64,000 nucleotides of DNA, from NCBI RefSeq assembly GCF_001905005.1, contig NZ_LWKZ01000024.1:649287-713286 (forward strand), in the 5' to 3' direction. The notes below the pieces were generated by a model. That model was not told the DNA's origin and ran no database searches. It was given only the letters and a program-made list of their open reading frames with translations. Source of the DNA: Streptomyces sp. CB02923 (GTDB taxonomy: Bacteria > Actinomycetota > Actinomycetes > Streptomycetales > Streptomycetaceae). The translations under genes were made by a program, and so were the position numbers. The first letter of the stretch is position 1; each line of letters begins with the position of its first letter. Of the stretch, positions 8,202 to 17,200 are shown piece after piece.

Positions 8202-8360
8202 CACAAATGGTTTACCCGTGCGATCTACTCCCTGCCTGTGCGCCGCTGAACAATGAGCCCCATGCAGGAGAAAGCATCTTTTCGGCCTCATCTCGCGCTG
8301 GCCAGAAAATAACTTGCCCGGGAACTGCCTCTGTCTCTACCGGATGGGAATTGGCTTGAA

Positions 8361-9839
8361 ATGACCTCCTTAACCAAAGGGACAATGTTGGGTAAATGGC
8401 GGTTGGCCGCTCTTGCCGCGACGATGATCCTTCCGCTTGCTCTGATCGGAATCGTCGCCGCCCGCGTCACGGCGGAGAACGCCCGGCCGGTGTCCGGGTC
8501 ACCGCCGTCACTGGGTCTGGACACAACCGGCCACTTCTTCGTCAGCGCTGCCGTCGTCCTGGCAGCCGCGCAGCTGGGAGGCGTGCTCGCCCGGCGTCTC
8601 GGGCAGCCCCCGGTCATCGGCGAGATCTGCGCGGGGCTCGCCATGGGCCCGTCTCTTCTCGGTCGCGCGTCCCCGGCCGCCGCCGACTGGCTCTTCCCGG
8701 AACCGGTCCTGCCGATGCTGAACGGGCTCTCCCAACTGGGCCTGGTGCTCTTCATGTTCGGCGTAGGCCGAGAACTGGCCGGAGTCCGCCTCAAGGGGGC
8801 GGCCAAGCAAGCACTTCTGGTCAGTCAGGCGTCCGTCCTGGTGCCCTTCGCCGCCGGCACGGTCGCCGCCCTGCCCCTGCTGGACACCCTCAACGGCGAC
8901 GATGGGCACCCCCTTGCTTTCGTACTGTTCCTCGGCTGCGCCCTGAGCATCACCGCCTTCCCGGTACTGGCCCGCATCCTGCAGGACCTCAGACTGACCT
9001 ACACGCAGCCCGGCCAGTTGAGCCTGTTCGCCGCCGCGGTGGGCGACGGGGGAAGCTGGCTGGTGCTGGCCGCCATCCTCACCCTGGCCCACGGCTCGGA
9101 CCCTGCTCAGCTGCTCATCAACACCCTGCTGGCCGTCGCGGTGGTCGCCTTCTTCCTCGGCCCGCTCCGTCAGACACTGACACGATGGCCGGAAAGGGAG
9201 AGTGGTGAACACGTCAAGCATGGGGAAGGCTTCTCCACCACAGCCGCCGTTCTCCTGGCGGTCGGTGTTACGGCGGCCTCCGCCCTGACCGCCGCCGTAG
9301 GGGTTCATCAGCTCATCGGCGCCCTGCTGGTCGGGCTGGCCTGGCCGACCGGGAACCGGGGGGCCGTCGCTGTCGCGGACCGCATGGCCGGCGCGGTGAC
9401 CCCACTCCTGTTGCCTTTCTTCTTCTTCAGTTTCGGTCTCACCACCGACCTCGGCATCCTGCGCTGGGACGGCCCCCTGCTCCTCGCGCTTGCCGCACTG
9501 CTGTTCACCGCGGTCGCCGCCAAGATCATCGGTCCCAGCCTGTGCGCCGTACTGACGGGTATGAGGTGGCGTCCCGCTCTCGCCCTCGGGGTGCTGCTGA
9601 ATTCCCGGGGCCTCACCGAACTCGTCGTTCTGCAGATCGGCTACCAGGCCAAGATCATCGATCAGTCCCTCCTGGGCATCCTCACCATCGTCGCGCTGGT
9701 CACCACGGTCATGACCAGTCCCCTGCTGCGCGGCCTCGGCTTCAGCTCCGCTCAGCCATCGCCGGCCCGCTCCGAGAGGGGGGACAGTGCCCCGGTGCCC
9801 CGGGCCGCCCTCCCAGCGAGATCGAACTCAGGGGATTAG
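8361..9839 (+). CDS. Cation/proton antiporter (CPA2 / KefB-like)
   Basis: An integral membrane protein of 492 residues. It has the Na+/H+ exchanger fold: the LGQPPVIGEICAGLAMGPSLLG segment near residue 85, GLVLFMFGVGREL (the helix with the conserved acid), the SITAFPVLARIL helix-break motif, and NSRGLTELVVL near residue 415. There is no C-terminal TrkA-N or TrkA-C domain. An N-terminal hydrophobic segment (residues 14-34) could be an extra helix or signal anchor. Codon 4 is TTA (8370-8372) if this start is right; ATG 8388 is the alternative. It is divergent from the chlorothreonine-type operon; a role in that pathway is not evident. Confidence 0.85.
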   Translation: MTSLTKGTMLGKWRLAALAATMILPLALIGIVAARVTAENARPVSGSPPSLGLDTTGHFFVSAAVVLAAAQLGGVLARRLGQPPVIGEICAGLAMGPSLLGRASPAAADWLFPEPVLPMLNGLSQLGLVLFMFGVGRELAGVRLKGAAKQALLVSQASVLVPFAAGTVAALPLLDTLNGDDGHPLAFVLFLGCALSITAFPVLARILQDLRLTYTQPGQLSLFAAAVGDGGSWLVLAAILTLAHGSDPAQLLINTLLAVAVVAFFLGPLRQTLTRWPERESGEHVKHGEGFSTTAAVLLAVGVTAASALTAAVGVHQLIGALLVGLAWPTGNRGAVAVADRMAGAVTPLLLPFFFFSFGLTTDLGILRWDGPLLLALAALLFTAVAAKIIGPSLCAVLTGMRWRPALALGVLLNSRGLTELVVLQIGYQAKIIDQSLLGILTIVALVTTVMTSPLLRGLGFSSAQPSPARSERGDSAPVPRAALPARSNSGD

Positions 9840-9868
9840 CCTCGCGCTTTCACGAGGTGGGGTGTCCA

Positions 9869-10517
9869 AGGCTTGATCAAATAACCGGAGAGTGTTCCTG
9901 ACCTGCAACGATGGGATGTGCCTGGGGTCCTGTTGGCTGCACGGAAAGAAGCACTCTCCAGGTGAAGAAGCGCATCGGGTCGTACCCGCGTGTCCGCATC
10001 GAGGGCGGCGGCGGGACGGTGGTCTCGCAGGCCGGGAGCGTGCTACTCGTCGAGACCGTCCGCAAGGCCGGCTTGGACACCGCGATATCCGCGGCGCTGA
10101 CACCGTGGCGGAAGCCGCGGGCCGTCCACGATCCGGGGAAGATTCTGCTGGACGTCGCCATGGCGGTGGCGCTGGGCGGGGACTGCCTCACCGATGTCGG
10201 CATGCTGCGGGCCGAGCCGGCCGTGTTCGGGGCGGTCGCGTCGGATCCGACGGTCTCCCGCCTGATCGACGCCCTCGCCGCCTCCGGCGACCGAGCTCTG
10301 CAAGGCCATCCGTTCCGCGCGGTCCGAAAGCGCGGGGATGCGTCCGGCAGTTGGCTGACCGGCAAGCGCCCGATGCCGACGGGACGGTGACCGTCCATCT
10401 CGACCGGCTCACCGTCCTGCCGGATCCCGGCTGACCAGCGGATTCACCCGTCCCTACGAGAGAACCCTCCAGTCGGAGCAGTGGAACCCGGCGTCCACCC
10501 GAGACGACACTCGGGCC
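9869..10517 (+). mobile_element. Decayed IS1380-type insertion sequence, left scar
   Basis: This stretch aligns with the longer copy at 23724-24995. The left ends share AGGCTTGATCA (9869-9879 and 23724-23734). The segment before the transposase is similar (CCTGACCTGCA, CTGTTGGCTGC, GGTGAAGAAGCGCATCGGG), and the right ends share GGAGCAGTGGAACCCGGCG (10475-10493). Most of the middle is missing here. True terminal repeats and target duplications cannot be fixed by eye. Confidence 0.7.
9962..10390 (+). pseudogene. IS1380-family transposase, N-terminal remnant
   Basis: From GTG 9962 the reading frame matches the first ~112 residues of the transposase at 23817 (KKRIGSYPRVRIEGGG, LVETVRKAGLDTAISAAL, AVHDPGKILLDVAMAVALGG), at roughly 80 per cent identity by eye. 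After DRAL the match is lost through a frameshift, with recognisable pieces resuming in another frame (PDADGTVTVHLD). The catalytic core and C terminus are deleted. It is non-functional, and it differs enough from the other copy to be a separate insertion or an old duplication. Confidence 0.75.
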
Positions 10518-10561
10518 CTCAACCTGCCCGAGCTCAGGCCACGGTACCAAGACCGGCCACC

Positions 10562-10700
10562 GACTCCGGCGAGCGTCGGCAATGCCGTGCTCGCGCGCCG
10601 CGCGGACATCGTGGACGGCGCCGGGCAGGGCCGGTGAGGCCCACCGCAGCCGACCGAAGGGGGCGGCGAGGGCCTGCACGTTCACCCCGCCCGGCAAGCT
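10562..10700 (-). pseudogene. IS5-type transposase, internal fragment
   Basis: The minus strand encodes GVNVQALAAPFGRLRW followed by ASPALPGAVHDVRAAREHGIADA. This is the central DDE-domain signature of IS5-group transposases common in Streptomyces, around the middle catalytic aspartate (AVHD). Nothing recognisable extends on either side, so it is an orphan fragment. The matching C-terminal piece lies in the right scar (25263-25508), in the same orientation. Confidence 0.65.
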
Positions 10701-10705
10701 CCCGG

Positions 10706-11298
10706 ACGGCAGGCTTCAACTCCCAACTACCCGACGTACTGGGCAGTTCAGCTCCCCGTTCCGGGATTTTGCGTGCGATACACACGAAGCGTGTTAGTGT
10801 CCTCCGACCTGTGCACATCGCATGGACATGACGGGGGTCGTATGGACAGGAACGTGCTGGTCAAAAGGGCGGCCAGGTCACCGCAAGCACCTGTGGCGGG
10901 CGGCCAGGCCACCGCAAGCACCTGCGGCGGGCGGCCAGGCCACAAGCACCTGCGGCGGAGTGCTCTTGCCCCTCGGGCCCACTCTTGCCGGCCGCCTCGG
11001 CCGCTCCTGTAACCACTCCCACACAGACCGCTGACCCACCAAGCCTTCCGACCAGGCCACTTCGCGTGACACGCCAACAGGGAAATCATCGCGAGCCAGG
11101 TACCGGGAGGGCGTAGCGCGTGCTCGCTTGCCTCACCTCGCAGGGCGCGGCCTCGCGCGGCTGACGGTGGACCTCACCCGGCGTGGCCGATGTCCCGGTG
11201 TCGGGCCGGCGGCGATACACGTGACGGGGAGCACCCCAAAATCCAGTGACAATCCCCGGTAGTTCGTTGTTGAGACGGTACGAAGAGGAGAAACAGTC
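10706..11298. other. 593-bp leader region before the NRPS-PKS gene
   Basis: No gene is supported here. The region holds the three-unit tandem repeat at 10870-10959 and must contain the promoter of the NRPS-PKS gene, but I cannot place a confident -35/-10 pair. A GAGGAG ribosome site lies just before ATG 11299. Short open frames through the repeat are low-complexity and have no ribosome sites. Confidence 0.5.
10870..10959 (+). repeat. Tandem repeat, three units of 31/31/28 bp
   Basis: The units begin CGGCCAGG and end CTGYGGCGG at 10870-10900, 10901-10931 and 10932-10959. The third unit lacks three bases. Units 1 and 2 differ at only two positions. They lie about 340 bp upstream of the NRPS-PKS start. 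There are no spacers, so this is a simple tandem duplication and not a CRISPR array. Confidence 0.85.
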
Positions 11299-14200
11299 AT
11301 GAGCAGAGCAGCGGAGCAGCGACCGTTGACGGAAACCAAGATGACGGGGACTCAGGATGCCGATGAATTGCCGTTGGCTCCTGGACGTGCGGCCACGGCC
11401 GGCCCCGACACTCCAGTCCATCTCCTGGTGGAAAAACAAGCAGCGATAAACGGCGACGATCCGGCCGTAGTCGACGGAGCCGAGTCGGTGACCTATGCCG
11501 ACCTGGTCCGACGGAGCGACACCATCGCCGCCGAGCTTCTGGCCAGGAACGTGCAGCGCGGCGATCTCGTCGGGGTGTGCCTGCCTCGGGGAATCGACGC
11601 TGTGGCGTCCCTGCTGGCGATCCTCAAGGTAGGTGCGACCTGTGTGCCGCTCGCGCTCGAACAGCCCGTTTCCCGGCTGGCCTTCATCAGGGAAGACAGC
11701 GGCCTGACGCTCACGGTCACCACGACGGACGTGGCGGAGAAGGTCGGGGTCGAACCAGAACAGGCATTACTCCTTGACATGCACGCGTCACGAGACGCGA
11801 CGGGAATGTCTGCCGAATTTCCCGTCGATGTTTCGGGCGACGATATCGCGTACGCGCTCTACACTTCCGGATCGACCGGAACCCCCAAGGCCGCGCTGCT
11901 CACCCACGCGAACATCAGCAACTTCGTCCAGTGGTGCCTGGAATCCGGTGTGGTCGACGCGGACAGCCGGATGGCGCATGCGACCAACCTCGGATTCGAC
12001 GCGGCGATCCTCGACATCTTCGCGCCGCTCGCCGCGGGAGCCGTGGTGTACGTCGTTCACCGCGAGGTCGTCATTTCGCCGGCCGCGACGGTGCGCTGGT
12101 TCGTCGACAACCAGATCACTGTCGGCTTCCTGACCACGAGAGTGGCAGAGGCATGCCTCGCCGAGGAGTGGCCGGCCGAGACCGCCCTGCGGTGCCTGGT
12201 CACGGGCGGCGAGCAGGTCACCACCTGGCTGCCGCCGCACATTCCGTTCGACGTGCTGCAGATCTACGGCCCCACGGAGTGCACCGTGTGTGTCGCGACG
12301 AAGTTCCTGCCTTCGGAGCCGCCGGCCGGCGGCCTGCCACCGTTCGGACGGCCCGTCAGGAACGCCCGGATCCACCTGCTGGACTCTTCAGGCAAGCCGG
12401 TGGCCGACGGCGAACCGGGAGAGCTGTACATCTCCGGGGCTCCGGTGGGTGCAGGTTACCTGGGGCGCCCTGAGCTCACCACCGAGCGCTATCTTCCCGA
12501 CCCGTTCGTTCCCGGCGCCCGTATGTACCGCACCGGGGATCTGTGCCGCATGAACTCCGAGGGCGACTTCGAATTCGTCGGCCGAGTGGATCACCAGGTC
12601 AAGCTGCGCGGCCACCGCATCGAACTCAACGAGATCGAGAACACTCTCGCGTCTCACCCGGACGTCAATGACGTGGTGGTTCTCCTCCGCGAGGACGAGC
12701 CCGGCAAGAAGCGACTGGCCGCATACCTAACCTGTTCGAGCGCCGAACCACCGGCCGCGAGCGAGCTACGCCGGCACGTTTCCGAGCGACTGCCGTACTA
12801 CATGATGCCGACGGCGTTCGTGCCCATGCCACGCTTTCCGCTCACGCCCAACAACAAGGTCGACCGGAACGCCCTTCCAGCGCCGGAGAACAGCCGGCAG
12901 AACCTGTCGACGGAGTACGTCGCGCCACGGACGGAAACCGAGCGCGGCCTGGTCGCGTACTGGCAGGAGCTGATGGGGATCACGCCCGTCGGTACCGGTG
13001 ACGACTTCTACTCCCTCGGCGGCGACTCGCTGATGGCAGGCCGGATCGTCGACTGGATACGCAGAAACCACGGCGCGGACCTACCGTTCTCGTGCGTCCT
13101 GGGCGGCATCACTGTCAGGGAACTGGCGACACTGATCGAAGACCGAGCCGACGGCAAGGGTCCGACCTCGGCCCACCAGGTCACGATCGACGCCCATGAC
13201 GAGAGCGACCCGGTCGCGGCGACGTCGGGACAGTTCGGGTTGTGGCTCCAGGAGCAGCTTGCGCCCGAGGATCGCGCCTACAGTGAGACCGCCCTCCTGA
13301 CCATCCGCGGATCCGTCGAGCCGGGGAAGGTGCAGGACACCCTTACCGAACTCGTCCGCCGTCATGCGGCGCTCCGCACGAATCTGCAGATGGTCGAGGG
13401 GAAGCTGCAGCAGATCGTCAGCGAGCCGACGCGGATCCCCCTCGAACTGCACGAACTGACATCCGAGTCGGGAACAGATGCTCCAGTGGTCCAGAACGAT
13501 CTGGTAGAGCAGCTGACCCGCAAGCCCTTCGATCTGGCTCACGGCCCCCTGCTGCGAGCGGCCCTGCTCCGGGTGGAGCCGAAGACCCATGTCCTCGTCC
13601 TGGTCGTCCACCACGTCGCCGTTGACGGGTGGTCGCTGGACGTGCTGTTCGAGGAGTTCACACAGGCATACGCCGCAGCGGCGGGGCACGCGAACCCCGA
13701 GTTCGAACCCGCCCGCCCCTTCGCGGACTTCGCCGCCTGGCAGAACCAGCAGCTCCGCACCGACGGCTTCGCGCCGAGCATCTCCTACTGGCGCGGGCAA
13801 CTGGACGGAGCGCCGGCAGAGCTGGAGCTGCCTCTCGACCACGAACGGCCCGCCTCTGCCACCGGCCCGGCCGCCGTCGTCCAGGCGACCCTCTCGCCCA
13901 CGACCGTGCGGCGGATGCGCGAGCTGGGCAGCATGGAACACCTCACGTCCTTCATGATCGTGCTCGCGGCGTACCAGGCGGCGCTCGCCCGCTGGACGGG
14001 AACCAGCGACGTCGTGGTCGGCGCCCCGCTGGCCAACCGCCCGGCCGGCTTCGACCGGACGGTCGGCTACTTCCTCAACATGGTCCCGCTGCGCAGCGAC
14101 ATCTCCGGCCCGGGGAGCGTACGAGAGCTGCTGAGCCGGGTACGGGGCACCGTACTGGGCGCCCACGACCACCAGGGCGTCCCTTTCCCCCACCTCGTCG

Positions 14201-17200
14201 ACCAGTTCGGAGGCTCCCGGGCAGCCGGCCCCACACCGATCTTCCAGGTCGGGATCGTGTCGCAGGAGGTGCAGCGCCGCAGCTTCACTTCGGCGGGCAT
14301 CGACGTCGAGTACCGGCACGGCCGGCCCATCGGCGCGAAGTGGGACCTGACGCTGCACATGATCGCAAACCGTGTCGACGCGGAGCCCGGACTCCGGCTG
14401 GAGCTGGAATACCGCGCGGACCTGTTTGCCGAAGACTCGATGACCCGCCTCCTGAACGGGCTGTGCGGCCTGCTCGAATCGGGCGTCGAAGCCCCGGACC
14501 GCCAGGTCGGGAACTGGGTGGCACAGCCGGAGGAGACCGGTCCGGCGACAACCCGCACGACCGGCCGCCCGGCCCGGGACACGCCACCGGACCGGCGGAT
14601 CTCGGGCGGTACGGCGGCGCTGGTCGAGGCGGTCAGGACGATCTGGGAAGAGACGATCGGCGTCACCGACATCGGCTTGGACGACACGCTCTTCGACGTC
14701 GGCGGCTCCTCACTCCACGTCCCGGAGATCCACCGAAGGGTCACCGAGCAGTTCGACGTCCTCGACCTGGCGTTGATCGACGTCTTCAACTACCCGACAC
14801 TGCGCACGTACTCCGCTCACCTCGCCGACCTGGTCGAAAACGTGCCGGCAGCAGCACGCCCGGCCGCGCCACGCCGGCCCGAGCCGGAGATCCCGGGCGA
14901 CGACCGGGCAATCGCCGTCATCGGTATGTCGGGACAGTTCCCCGGCGCGCGCAGTGTCGACGAACTCTGGTCACTGCTCCGCGACGGCCGGGAAGGCATC
15001 ACGCACGGCATCGACGGTCCCGAAGAACCGGACTGGGTTCCCTCGGCCGGCATCCTCGCCGACCGCGACGGATTCGACTCCCGGCTGTTCGAACTCAGCC
15101 CCGCGGACGCGGACCTCATGGATCCCCAGATGCGCCGGTTCCTGGAGACCGCCTGGGCTGCTCTGGAGGACTCCGGATACGGCCCGAAGACGCAGGGACT
15201 GCCCAGTGTCGGGGTCTACGGCGGCTCGTCGTTCCCCCGCGACTGGGCGGAACGTTTCGCCGCCGCGGGAGCCGAGCCCGGCAGCACGTCCGAACGGCGC
15301 CTCATCAACGGCAACCCGTGGCAGAACCTCGCCACCCAGGTCGCGTACCGGCTGGGCCTGACCGGCCCCGCGGTCGACGTGCAGACAGCCTGCTCCACGT
15401 CGCTCGTCGCCGTCCACATGGCGTGCCGCGGTCTCATCGACGGCGACTGCGACATGGCTCTCGCAGGGGGCGTGGGGCTGACGCAGAGCGCGGGCTACCG
15501 CTACGAGGACGGCGGCATCCTGTCGCCGGACGGCGTCTGCCGCCCCTTCGACGCGGACGCACAGGGCACCCTGCCCGGCAACGGCGTCGGCATCGTCGTA
15601 CTCAAGCCCCTGAACCGGGCCCTCGCAGATCACGACACCGTGCACGCGGTGATACGGGGATCGGCCATCAACAATGACGGCTCCCTCAAGGTCGGCTTCT
15701 TCGCACCGAGCATCGAGGGGCAGCGCCAGGTCGTCCGTTCAGCCTGGGAAGCCTCCGGTGTCACGGCCGAGAGCATCTCCTACATCGAGACGCACGGCAC
15801 CGCCACCGTTCTCGGCGACTCCGTCGAGGTCAGTGCGCTGACCCAGGCCGTGCGCGCCGACACCGACCGAGCCGGGTTCTGCGCCCTCGGTTCGGCCAAG
15901 AGCAACCTGGGGCATCTCGACGCGGCCGCCGGGGTCACCGGCCTCATCAAGGCCACACTGGCAGTGAAGAACGGAGTCATACCGGCGACGCTGCACTTCC
16001 GGCGTCCGAACGCCGAGCTGGGCAAACCGAACAGCCCGTTCTATGTCAACGACACCACCATCCCCTGGCCCGAAGCAGGCCCGGGACCGCGCAGGGCAGC
16101 GGTCAGCGCGTTCGGCATGGGCGGGACCAACGCCCACCTCGTCGTGGAAGAACCCCCCTCGCCCGGCCCGACCCGCAACAACGCCCGGAGCGAGCTGATC
16201 CCGCTGTCGGCTCGCACACCAGTTGCTCTCGACACCGTCTCCCAGGGGCTGGCCGAGCATCTGAGCAAGGAGGATCCCCGGCTCGACAACGTCGCCTTCA
16301 CCCTGCGGCACGGGCGGAGCGCACTCAGGCACCGGCGCGCCGTCGTCTGCCGGACCGCGGAAGAGGCCGCCTCGGCCCTGCGCCCCGAGGAGCAGCACCA
16401 GGCGCTCACGGGGGTGGCCGATCCGGGCAGCTCCCTCCGGCTGGTCTTCATGTTTCCCGGGGTCACCACCCAGCACGTCGGCATGGGCCAGGACGTCTAC
16501 GAGAACCATCAGGTCTACCGTGCGGCGCTCGACCAGTGCGCGGAGCTGTTCGCCACAAGCCTCGGCATCGACATCAGGGAACTCGTCTTCCCCGGTGACA
16601 AGGACGCGGCAGCAGCCGAGGAACTCCTCCTGCGCCCGTCGAGGAACATGGCGGCCATCTTCGCGACGGAGTACGCGCTGGCATGCCTGTTCGACTCGTG
16701 GGGCATCCGCCCGGACGCTTGCGTCGGCCACAGCCTCGGCGAGTACAGCGCCGCCTGCGTCTCCGGGATGCTGTCTCTCCAGGACGCGGCCCACCTCGTT
16801 GCCCTGCGTGGCAAGCTGTGCGACGAGCTGCCCGAATCGGCGATGCTGGCCGTAGCGCTGGACGGCGACAGCCTGACCGCTCGGCTGCCCGACCCCTTGA
16901 CCGTAGCGGCGCGGAACGGACCCCGCTCCCATACGGTGTCCGGGCCGCTGGACGCGGTCGAAGCGTTCCGGTCGACGCTCGAAGCCGACGGCATCCGAGC
17001 ACGGCGGCTCCCCATCAAGGCGGGGCTGCACTCACCGCTGGTGGAACCCTTCCTGGACGAGTTCGCCCGCTCGGCGGCCACCATCGCCTGCCACGCGCCG
17101 AGAGTGCCGGTCGTGTCCAACGTCACCGGCGAGTGGCTCCCGCAGTCCGGGATCACGGATCCGATGTACTGGGCGAAGCATCTGCGCCAGACCGTCCTTT

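Noticed and set aside
10769..10800. TTGCGT ... TAGTGT as a promoter for the NRPS-PKS gene
   Set aside because: The 20-bp spacing is too long and the site is 500 bp from the start codon; not supportable by eye.
10870..10959. Possible CRISPR array
   Set aside because: Only three directly abutting units with no spacers and no cas genes in the window.
13629..15677. 682-codon plus-strand frame inside the NRPS-PKS gene
   Set aside because: Out-of-frame shadow of the megasynthase with Arg-rich low-complexity translation and no domain.
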